Shown here one piece after another: positions 31,689 to 40,873 of a DNA stretch of 64,000 nucleotides. Source of the stretch: Cladophialophora immunda (lineage: Eukaryota > Ascomycota > Eurotiomycetes > Chaetothyriales > Herpotrichiellaceae). Within the stretch, counting starts at the first letter, position 1; every line of letters starts with the position of its first letter. The position numbers were made by a program, and so were the translations under genes. The notes under the pieces are model-generated. The model was given only the letters and a program-made list of their open reading frames with translations. It was not told the origin of the DNA and did not search any database. The DNA lies in NCBI RefSeq assembly GCF_000835495.1, contig NW_015622541.1, positions 5,022,001 to 5,086,000 of the forward strand, in the 5' to 3' direction.

Positions 31689-32816
31689 CTATTCAGTTCG
31701 ATATACTATGCACAGACTGCCGCCGCCGGACGGCCCTTGACCTTCGGCGCCTCCACTGACGTAGATCTCGCAGTCCGAGACGAGCCCGGCGATCAAGCCG
31801 CCAACCGCGGCTCTCGCATGGCGGGTGCTGTGGATGTCGCTGTCGGTGTTCATGGTGTGGCGCCACGACGACCGGACACGGCCGCGAGGGTCCGCCTCAG
31901 CCTTTGCAAACACCTGGACGACCTTGCCGTTGTCCTTCTTCACCTTGTCGAGAAGGTCGAGCACGGCCGCGGCGTCGATGGCGTCCGCCATGTACTGCGA
32001 CAGCGCGTGCAGATTGCCATGGCCCTGTCCCGCCACAACAGCAGCAGCCGGGTCCGTCGCCAGAACGAGGACGTGGCAGTCTTCCAGCTCCGCGCCGCTG
32101 CTGCAGCTTGCCTTTGCGCTCCAGGTCGTCTGCGAGGCCAGGACATCTTGGAGCTGGACGGCGGCCGGCAGCTCGTCGAGGGCCCGCGCGATCCCCACCG
32201 CGGTCGCGTACCGCGATTTGGCCATGGACTCGTACGTGTCGGTGGTGACGGGCACGCGCGACTGCGCGCGGATGGCCTCGATCTTCCCCGAGGTCAACAG
32301 CGGACACTTGACGAGGACCAGGTGGACGTGGTCTGCCGTGAGCGACGCCTGCTGCATCATCTCCCGCACCGTCTGCGCCACCTGGATGGCGTGCTCGGAC
32401 GTGCCCACCTCGTGAGGCTCCAGCACGCGCGTGCGCCCGATGCAGGTGATGAGGCCGGTGGTCACGCCTTGATTTGCGCGCACAAAGAAAGTGACGTGCG
32501 GGCTGAGCACGCCCTCGGTGCCGCCGGAGAAGATAGTCACGGCGTCGTCGGGGATCCGTGGCTCCCACACCGCCGAAGCCAACGTTCGAGAGAAGTCGTT
32601 GACACAGCCATTTCCTGCCAGATGTCCTCGTAAGCCATGGCCACATCACAGGATTCTGAGCCTTTTGTCGACAGGGCCCGAAAGGTGCACACCTTCTGTC
32701 TTGCCGACCACGGCCAGGATCTGGGATGAGTCGTATCCCGCGTCTTTCAGCCTGTCCAAGGGCGTGGTATCTGCCGGAGACGACGTGGGGAACTTGAAAA
32801 TCTCAACGGCCGCCAT
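31689..32816 (-). CDS. cyanuric acid hydrolase / barbiturase family ring-opening amidase (349 aa)
   Basis: Exons 32693-32816 and 31689-32614 (78-nt intron GTGTGC..GGCAG). The spliced protein spans the whole AtzD/TrzD/barbiturase family (PF09663), with three homologous domains each supplying a Lys and a Ser. Visible: VVGKTEGNGCVND (Lys39), SGGTEGVLSPH (Ser71), VKCPLLTSGKI, a SSGAEL serine, VFAKAEADPRG, RHTMNTDSDIHSTRHAR and SGGAEGQGPSGGG (Ser328). These enzymes hydrolyse cyanuric acid to carboxybiuret/biuret or barbiturate to ureidomalonate in the cytosol. Length fits the family (about 350-370). The C-terminal loop has Gly333 where I expect His (AEHQG), so specificity may differ. The gene is strikingly GC-rich, with long open frames on both strands, unlike its neighbours. 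This suggests transfer from bacteria or other fungi, although it has acquired an intron. Confidence 0.87.
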
Positions 32817-33603
32817 TCCCAAAGACAGAACCTCTGTATCAAAACCACGGCAAACTGCTCAGCCGTCGCTGCTATCCGAAAGTTGCTCTGCGAAGAGACA
32901 AGAGCATTGGTAGAAGGCAATCCAATCGGTGATGCAGGCTTCCTTTACCGCACGAGAAGCGGTTTGTTGTTGTTTTCCCGCGAACATATGCCAGGGTCTT
33001 ATTTTGTAAAGAGGCATATACTCAGATCTATTTTGGCGGACATCTCCAAAGGCCCACTGTCCTCGGCCACAGCCACTCAGGGCGGTTTTGTCATTGGCCG
33101 ACGCCGCCTTATCTATTTCCTCCGTGGCGCCGGCGGGAGGGCGGCGGCCATAATGCCGACGGGCGGCCTTTCTCCTTTTGCTGGTGACGGTCTGTTTACC
33201 TGGCCATTCTTGACGAAATTGTCGACTACATTCGGAGTGTCCTCTATCCTCCCGTGTACAACGGTACTTGTCTATATCTCAATCTACCGCAGCGTATCGC
33301 TTTCGTGACCCGGGAGATGGTGCTCAAATGCAATGCCGATTTCTCGAGATCGGCCTGCAAGGGTCAGGCGTACACCAACACGTTCAGTATAGATCTTTCA
33401 CTATAGAGTTCCGATCAAGTTTACGTGAACTAGGGTGGCAAGGCTCCCACAAACCAATTTCAGTTCTACGCTCGCCCGACGCAGCAAGTACGTAAATGAT
33501 TCATCTCCTTCATCCAGACTGGAAGCCCGAAAGGCCGAGGCTTGCCGCCACTCCGATGGAAGACATACAGTAATGCCTGTACTGCGAATAGTTTCCATCG
33601 TCC
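32817..33603. other. intergenic, amidase to GST
   Basis: Upstream region of the amidase and 3' flank of the GST gene. The GC-rich character of the amidase stops at about its start codon. Open frames at 32883-33308 and 33268-33495 have no domain. Confidence 0.5.
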
Positions 33604-34293
33604 TCACTTCTTCGCCTCGACGTCTTCCCACACTTTCTTGACCGCGGCTCGAGAAGTGATCTTGCGATACCACTCATCCACCAGCGGGTATCTGCTCTGG
33701 TCGAACTCCTCCTTGTCGAAGACTTTGGCAACTGTGTGCTGCCAGGGAACAAACGCAATATCCGCATAAGACAACTTGTTGCCAACAAGCCATGGCCCAT
33801 CTCCCTCGTCACCAAAGTTTTCTCGCCTCTGTTGAGCCAAGTGAGCTTCCAAGACCCCTGTGACTCTCCCAATCTCTTTCAGATATCGGTCCAAAGCACT
33901 TGGTACCTTTTCCTGGTGGAACAATTTGAACCAACCCGCCTGGCCGTAATATGGACCCTGGCCCGATGCCTGGAAACACAGCCACTGCTTCGCGAGCCAG
34001 AACTCTTTTGTTCCCGTGGGGAAGCTTAATTTATGCTCCGGATCGTAGGTGTCTATGAGATATTCGACGACGGCGCCGGACTCCCACAGGGTAATGCCGG
34101 TATTGGCATCGTAAATGGACGGCAGGCGCCCATTGGGATTGATGGCGATGTAATCGGGTTTCTTGACGTCAGAAAATGGAACCGCAATCACGTCGTACGG
34201 AAGTTTCAGTTCCTCGAGGATGATTGCCACTTTTGCAGGGTTTGGAGTTCCGGGTTCCACCCAGAGTTTTATCGTTTTCAGTTCCGAAGACAT
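33604..34293 (-). CDS. glutathione S-transferase, Ure2p/YfcG-like (229 aa)
   Basis: Single exon. Thioredoxin-like N-domain: LWVEPGTPNPAKVAIILEEL, LPYDVI, and NPNGRLPSIYD, which carries the cis-proline of the glutathione site, then LWESGAVVEYLIDTYD. The all-helical C-domain contains LAKQWLCFQASGQGPYYGQAGWF and LSYADIAFVPW. This matches the nitrogen-regulator Ure2p-type subgroup (GTT2/YfcG-like), which conjugates or reduces glutathione adducts in the cytosol. The start at 34293 was chosen because the domain begins immediately; the frame is open to an ATG at 34371, which would add 26 residues with no domain. Divergent from the Zn2Cys6 gene at 34865. A detoxifying role beside the oxygenases is plausible but inferred. 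Confidence 0.9.
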   Translation of the reverse strand: MSSELKTIKLWVEPGTPNPAKVAIILEELKLPYDVIAVPFSDVKKPDYIAINPNGRLPSIYDANTGITLWESGAVVEYLIDTYDPEHKLSFPTGTKEFWLAKQWLCFQASGQGPYYGQAGWFKLFHQEKVPSALDRYLKEIGRVTGVLEAHLAQQRRENFGDEGDGPWLVGNKLSYADIAFVPWQHTVAKVFDKEEFDQSRYPLVDEWYRKITSRAAVKKVWEDVEAKK

Positions 34294-34864
34294 TTCAGGC
34301 CTTTCTTTTGGTGCTGGAGCAGTAGCCCTGCGTTGAGAATTGAAATCCGTGGTAGACTCACCGGAGAGCACACAACGGCGGGTGGTTAGACGGAAGTATT
34401 TATGGAAGATCGCAACATCCCTACGAAGTTTGGTAGCATCTCTGTCCGACTGGTAGCAGCCTTACTTCCATGATAGCTCTTGGTCCATTTGTAAGAGCTG
34501 AGAAATGCGAGAGTTGTCCGTCGTAAAGATTCTTCGACAACGGACTAGATTAGAAGTCGTAGTCACAAATGCAGCATATAGTCAGTCGCGAGCCCAAGCC
34601 TGCCACCATCCAGTCCTTGCTAACACCACAGGCTACGAGAAGCCGGGGAAGAACTCTAGGCCTATTCAGGAAGCCTCTCATTTCATCATGTATTAACAAT
34701 TCGCAATCCGGATGATGTGGAGCTGCGGGACCCTCTGTCGAACTAGGCTTCATTGGGAGAAACTTTTCGAGCACGACAAACCCCACATGAACTTCTCCTT
34801 CCCCTTGACGACACACGACTGGTTATCTAACACTCATTGCGTGGCCTCAGACTGAGCAGGTCCG
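34294..34864. promoter_or_regulatory. divergent promoter, GST / regulator
   Basis: Shared upstream region of 571 bp. No distinctive site found beyond scattered CGG triplets. Confidence 0.4.
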
Positions 34865-36399
34865 ATGCCGTTCTCAAGCAGAGCGTGTCAAACATGCAAG
34901 ATCCGACGAGTCAAGGTAAGCAGCCGTCCGCTGTTGTTCCCCTCCAGAGATCGACGGTTGACCGCCAGCTTCAGTGTGACGAAACCAAGCCAACGTGTCT
35001 GAGGTGCACGAAGTCCGGGCAAATATGCCTCGCAACCAGCGTAGTCGAGCAGCCTGGCTTCATGATCAACGTCGAGAACGCCTATGCAAGCGGCAAGGTC
35101 AAGCGGCCGAGAGGACCGCGATCAAGTCTGACATCGCTACGCCCGCACTTCGACCTAGAAGCAAGAGCCGTCGCATACTATTTGCAGGACCATGTGCTGA
35201 CTTTGGACGACGTGCCAGACGTCGCAAAGGGCTTGTGCACCTGCTTTGCTGCGTGGAAAGCTTCCGGCGTGAAATCCGTGATGGTCGATCTTGCTTTATC
35301 GTCCATATCTCTTGCCGTCTTTTCGCGGGTCAAACGGCACCCCGAAGCGGGCATGGAGGCTTCGAGTAAATACTCCGTCCTTCTCCGGATGGTGAAAGAG
35401 CGCATCACAGATTTCAACTCTTTGGCTTACGTCCCGCCCATCGAGATCGACACCTGCTTGCTAACCATGTTCCTCATGGGCCGCTACGAGGCCACCATGC
35501 CTGCAACCTGTTCCACTGCGTTGCTGCAGAAATCATTCCACCATGAGGGGGCTCTAGCGGTGTTGAAGATCTGGACCCAGAGTCAAAATGCGCCCCAACC
35601 AACTGCCATCCTCAAGTTCTGTCGCAGAGGGTTGATCCGATCTTCTCTGCTTCGGAGCCTACCGTTACCAGATTGGATTCTAGACGGCGAGCGTTTCGGC
35701 GAGGATGGTCTCGAGTCAGTATTTGACCGTGTTTTCGTCGGGGCCGTCTGTCTCCATCATGCCTCTCAGCAACTTCCGCAGCAGGGCGATGAGTTATCAG
35801 CCTCGGTGGTGCTAAAGTTACTGAACCAGGCGCGGGAGCTTGACGATTCATTACGAGACTGGGCAGGTTCGATACCCCCTGCATGGGCCTATCGGAGACA
35901 CACGCATCCAGAGCCAGGTCCATGGCCCAAAAGATACTTTTACCGTCCCACCGTCTACAGCTTCCAGAGTGTCGGATATGCTAGTGTCTGGAGCCAATAC
36001 TTTGCAGCGAGAATGCTGATCAACAGCACGCGACTGAGATTGCTTACTCTAGGTCAGCAGCCTTCCTGCCTTGGCGTCCACTATGGCCAAAGCGAATGGC
36101 TTGAATCATCTATTCTGCTCAATTGCATGGCCGACCGCTTGGCATTCACCATACCTTTTGCCCTGGGGAAGATCAAGATCCTACAAGGATCCGGAACGGA
36201 GAGCCCCATTGTAATAAGTCCAGACAGTGATATGAAACCTTGTTTGGCGTCCTTGGTGGTGTGGCAATTAGCCTTCGCTTCGGGTCTTGAGTGGATCGAG
36301 CCACAGCAACAACGATGGTTCCGATCTGAGACTGCACAGCTTGGAAGGAGAATAGGGAATCGCATCCTTGAATCTGCAGAGATGTCACGAGACGGCTGA
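34865..36399 (+). CDS. Zn2Cys6 transcription factor (491 aa)
   Basis: Exons 34865-34915 and 34975-36399. The cluster is MPFSSRACQTCKIRRVK joined to CDETKPTCLRCTKSGQIC, cysteines 8, 11, 18, 25, 28 and 35. The 59-nt intron is a phase-0 intron right before Cys3. It contains no in-frame stop, so an unspliced reading would wrongly give a longer protein lacking the first two cysteines in register. The remaining 450 residues are the C-terminal type common in fungal C6 proteins without PF04082 (LALSSISLAVFSRVKRHPEA, LTMFLMGRYEA, LLRSLPLPDW). Shorter than the other regulators here but complete. Possible target: the divergent GST or the following membrane protein/oxidase genes. Confidence 0.83.
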
Positions 36400-37038
36400 A
36401 GAGCACGTTGGTCGTGACGCCGCAACCCAAAATTTTCGAGGGAGCTAGAGAGGATTCCGCGTGGCCGCTTTGAACAGAATCAAGTGCCCAGTGAGATAGG
36501 AGCAAAAGGATACCTGCGGCTATTGGCGAGATTTGCGTAATTGTACAGACAAATACTTGTACACCCGTTGTCCATGGTCTTTGATTGTTTGTGAAGAGTG
36601 AATACGATGCCCCGAACAGTTAAACCAGCGAAGGCAGCAAGCCAGCCAATGACTGTTCGGTACTTGAGAGCAGGCTTGGCGCTGACATAAGAGGCGCCCT
36701 GTGGGCCGCCAGCGCGTTTGTTGATTGGGCAGATTCGGACGAACGAGGCTATCATGACGTCGAGCTGCGGTTTGTGCCAGGGCACGCAACCGCCTCGATC
36801 TGCTCTCTGCTCTGCGCGGGCGCGAGATGTGGCCATTAGAAGCGAGGGGATTCGAGATCCCCGGATCGTCATGGTGGGTGGCCGTCCAAGGTTTCGAGAA
36901 CAATCACAAAACTCAATTGCCAGCTTTTTTTGTCAACATGATGAATTTCAAAAGCTGGATCCCTCGACGATTCCTGACGCAACACTCCTGTTCATCCTTC
37001 AGGCCTGAACCCAGGTCCCTCAAGTCCGGTCAACAATA
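36400..37038. other. intergenic, regulator to membrane protein
   Basis: 3' flank of the regulator and promoter of the membrane protein gene. Several overlapping open frames without any domain. Confidence 0.5.
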
Positions 37039-38164
37039 ATGGTGGAGATCTCAAAGGCTGCAAAGGCCAAAAGGACGTCCATGTTTGACAAGGACTCATC
37101 ACCATCGGTCGGTCGAGTCACAGACGATGATGCAGCTACGCCGGCCGCGTCGTCAACCACCAGCAACACGGTTTCTAGCGCTCCGAGTCCGCCCGCCATG
37201 GCGAGCATCAAAGAATTGAAGTCCAGGGAGTTCTACAACTTGACACATGGGGACAGGAGGACGCGCTTGGACACGCCGCCGCCTCTTCCGTTCGATCTTC
37301 GAGAGCACATGCTCTCGATATCAATATTCACCTTCCTTGCCCTTGCAGAGTGTTGTTTCCTTCCAGTCGCGTTGTATTATGGGTTGACATACGGAACAGA
37401 CCTGAGGTCAGGTGAGTTCCTCGAGACGGCGTGTTGACGCGGCGGCGACAGGCTCACGACCGGCAACAGGCCTCGTGTTCGCGGTGATTACCAGTCTGTT
37501 CGGATTCGTAAGCGGCTACGAGTTCGGCATGCGCTCGTGGCGCATCATTCGATACGGCGACGATTTCAGACCCCTGTACGGCAGTCAATACTTCCGGGGC
37601 TTCGACGCCACCCAATACGTGCTGCTGACGCCGTTCACGGTGATGACGATCATCCTGATCATATTCAGCATCCCCCATAATCCGTCGGTCAAAGCACTGG
37701 CGCTGCCGATGCCCGTCGGCATGATCAATCTCGGGTTGATCTTCATCCTCAACGGCATAGCGGCCCAGCGTCGCTGGAGACTGATGCATTTCCGGCTCAG
37801 CTCCCACGTCAGAAACACGGTCTGCCCTCCGCTCACGTTCGTTTTCATGGAAGACGTTTGCGCGGTCGACGGGAAAGGCGGGAAGAGGTACAGAAAGGCC
37901 GCCATGGCACGATACAATGCCTCCCCTCGATTTAGGGCCTTACTCCTGCAAATGCTCTGGTTCTGGTCCATCTCTGCCACCGTCGTCGGCGCAGGCTTGA
38001 TTGCGGTGATATGGGTTGTCAGTGACGATGTTGCTTATGGGATTGGGTGGGGTGTACCGTCGGTCTGGGCTCTGGTGTGGACATGGTTGACAATAGTCTT
38101 TGTACAGAGGGCGCTTCGCATTGAGAAAGCTACGTGGGTAACAAGCCGAGAGTGCTCGGTGTGA
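37039..38164 (+). CDS. polytopic integral membrane protein (355 aa)
   Basis: Exons 37039-37411 and 37470-38164. The N-terminal 95 residues are polar, Ser/Ala-rich and probably cytosolic. About seven hydrophobic helices follow, among them ISIFTFLALAECCFLPVALYY, LVFAVITSLFGFVSGYEFGM, YVLLTPFTVMTIILIIFSI, PVGMINLGLIFILNGIA, MLWFWSISATVVGAGLIAVIW and VPSVWALVWTWLTIVFVQ. A conserved-looking loop has PLYGSQYFRGFDATQY and GKRYRKAAMARYNASPRFR. I recognise the general type from fungal secondary-metabolite neighbourhoods but cannot name a function; no transporter signature or catalytic motif is visible. It is convergent with the FAD oxidase gene. The seven-helix count leaves open a receptor- or permease-like role. 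Confidence 0.7.
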
Positions 38165-38548
38165 TGACGCGATACTTCAATATCCACGCCCACACTGCAT
38201 ATAGTCATTAAAGATTGCAGGCACTTTAGCCGAGCACATTTGACTTTTGCAGTCAACCTATGTCGATTTTTTGGACCCTATTCAAGTGCCCGCTTAGCAT
38301 ATGTGTCCTCCTTGGGTTTGTGGTGGCATTCAAGGAGCCCAAAGCCTCCTTGAGTTTCTTCTGTTCTTTAAATAGGAGTTACTCTTGAATATGGCTATCT
38401 CTATAATTGACATATTCACACTAGAATACTCTCTCTGCTAGTCGAGCTTCGGAACATTTCCACGAGGCTCGACCGGTGGAAGTAGCAAGCCTCATATAAC
38501 ACCGGATATATTTTCTATTCTGCTTGAAAGCTAGAAGGTCTATAGCTG
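38165..38548. other. convergent 3' region
   Basis: AT-rich 3' flanks. A CTCCTTG..CAAGGAG inverted repeat around 38306-38336 could fold in either transcript's 3' end. No gene. Confidence 0.45.
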
Positions 38549-40343
38549 TTAGCGTAGCGCCATACGCGCCCCAGGTAAGCCATGGAGTTTGAAGCTCCCG
38601 GGCTGGAGACGTTGGAAGAGCCCGAAGGGATCATATCTTTCTGCCACGTCCTGCATGAACTTGTGCATCTCCGTCCCGTAGCTTGCAACCGGGTGCTGCC
38701 ACTCGCTCGCGTAGTTCATGTACATGAAATCACTGTCCTGACCGGTCCTCAGGGCCTCTGCTCTGGTTTTCGAAAGTACGGTGTTGACCGTTTCCGCGAT
38801 AATTGAGTCATATTCCGCATCTAGCCACTTTGGCGTGGGGTTGTACAGCAGTAGCGGTTCTTCAGAGCCCGACAGGCCGAGGACGTTGCCACCGTTGCGG
38901 CGCATGTTTCGGCGCATTCCGGCAGTGATGACCTGGACATTGAAAGTCGGGCGGAAGAAGCTCTTAAACTGTGGCTGGATCTTTTCGAACTCCCGAGTCC
39001 AGGTCTGGACGAAGAAGCGCAGGATGTCTGCATCGTGTTTGGTGCTCATCACCCAGTAGGAGTAGCGGCGGCCCGGTATTGTTAGTCGAGAAAGCCCCAG
39101 AGTCTGCGTAGAGAGATTGGAGATGGCGGTCTCGTCAGCCAGCGACGGAACGCTCACCAGAGCTCGAAGGCCTTCAGGCATGATCTCGGGCTCCGTATAC
39201 TGGATGTCATTGTACCAAATCCAGGATTTGCCGTCCACGAAATCCGGTCCAAAATTCAGGATCGCAGAGGCTTTGGGATGTTGGAGTGAGTTGCGGCCGT
39301 AGTCCATGAAGGCTTCTAAAAGAGCTGGCGTTTCGCTGAAGGAATGGGTGACCATGCCACCCCAGATACCCCGGTACGGAATTGCTTCCATTTTGAACGC
39401 CGTGACCACGCCGAAATTGGCGCCGCCACCACGGAGAGCCCTGTAGAGATCTGGATTCGACGTTGCGCTGGCATTTGTGATGGTACCGTTGGCTAAAACC
39501 ACTTCGTATGATTGTACGGTGTCAGCTCCCCAGCCGTACTCGCTGGAATGAAAAGAGATTCCTCCTATCGACGTAGTGAGTATCATGAATTGAGAAGGAG
39601 GGGAAGGAACTTTGGACACACCTCCTAGCAGAAAGCCGCCGACACCAACTCCAGCATCTCTTCCTCCGGCAACCACAATACCTAGTGGCTCCAGCGCGGT
39701 GTAGACATCCAGCCAGCGATTTCCGGGCCCGATGAAAACGTGCCGACCTTCATCAACCACATCTATCCGATTGATGTTCACCAGGTCAAATGTGAGGCCA
39801 CCGTCGATGTTTGACTCTCCCGAGAATTTGCCATGGCCGCCGCTTTTGACGGCGAAAGGACAGCGACTATGGCGGACGACAACGAGGCCCAAAGAGACAT
39901 CCGCTGCATTTCGAGGCTGATAGATACAGGCAGGGTAGAGTTCCCGCTGAGTCAGACTCCAGAAAGTACCCTTGGCACGTTCGTACATAGCTGAGCCATG
40001 AGAATGAACCTGCCCAGGCCGGGCTGAGCTCAGAATCTCGCACTGTAGCAGTACTTAGTCTCCAGACACTGTGTAAGAGACATGCACAACAAGTGAATGT
40101 AGAGATTCAACGCACAGCAATGGGGCAATTCTCCAGCGAAGCAGTCAGGCCGACTTCGGGTCCATCGTTCAGCAAGGCTTGGTCAGCAGACGCAATGCCA
40201 CCAAACACGGGAGCCCATATCTCGGGATAGAACACGGCTCCGACAGAGTGCAATCGCGTTAGAAGCACTGAAAGAAGAACCAGGCCTCCCAGGCAATGCA
40301 TGCTGATGGCGACCTGGACGGCAAGGCTGAAGTGATGAAGCAA
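38549..40343 (-). CDS. secreted FAD-linked oxidoreductase, BBE-like (554 aa)
   Basis: Exons 40116-40343, 39622-40042 and 38549-39564. A hydrophobic N-terminus (MHCLGGLVLLSVLLTRLHSVGA) looks like a signal peptide. Then the FAD-binding type 4 domain: YQPRNAADVSLGLVV, KSGGHGKFSGESNIDGG (His is the usual 8-alpha flavin attachment residue), GPGNRWLDVYTALEPLG, GGRDAGVGVGGFLLGGG, and FHSSEYGWGADTVQSYEVVL. The second covalent Cys of berberine-bridge enzymes is absent from the GWGADTV segment, so flavin is probably singly linked. The C-terminal BBE motif YMNYASEWQHPVASYG and YDPFGLFQRLQPG closes the protein. Such enzymes oxidise alcohols, sugars or alkaloid-like amines with O2 in the secretory pathway or outside the cell. 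Normal length for the family. Confidence 0.85.
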
Positions 40344-40873
40344 TTGTCAACTTCAACAGAACAAATTATTGCGGTATGTCCCTTAGTTTTCTAACATCTC
40401 GTTCCGGACTTATCCATGCCTTGATGCTTAGACGCAAGCCAAATGGTCGACTTCACTGTGTCCATGGTCCCATGAGATGCCCGAGGTTGATTGGCTCGAC
40501 ATCACAACCCACAACGTTCGCTCGCTCGCAGCCAGGATCCCGGTAAACCCGTGGATGGGGCGCCGAGGCGAACGCGAATATTCGGCGCGAGATACGAAGG
40601 GAAAACAAGCGAGGAGGCAGTCACAATGCTTGACAGTCCTCACAGTCTATTCGGGAGGGAGCGAGAGCTTGTTTTGGTGATGTGAGGAGAAATCTATGCA
40701 ATCAAATGCACCGCTCATTGCTCACAGGCCACATGACGAATTGATATCAGTAGGCGTGATGAGAAGCTTCTTTGCTCAGTCAAGGTTTCGGCGGTCTATT
40801 TTGCTTTGGAATCGAAAGTTCCAACCAGCTAACGATCACCGAGCTCGAATCAAGCTTGCAGAGTAGTGAAAGA
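40344..40873. other. intergenic, oxidase promoter
   Basis: Upstream of the FAD oxidase and downstream of the BVMO gene, both on the minus strand. Nothing distinctive seen. Confidence 0.45.

Noticed and set aside
31737..32649. Long open frames on the opposite strand and in other frames of the ring-opening amidase
   Set aside because: They are arginine/alanine-rich by-products of the very GC-rich third positions; only the spliced minus-strand frame has domain motifs.
34837..34974. Unspliced start of the regulator at 34837
   Set aside because: Reading through the 59-nt intron destroys the CxxCx6C part of the zinc cluster; splicing from the ATG at 34865 restores it.
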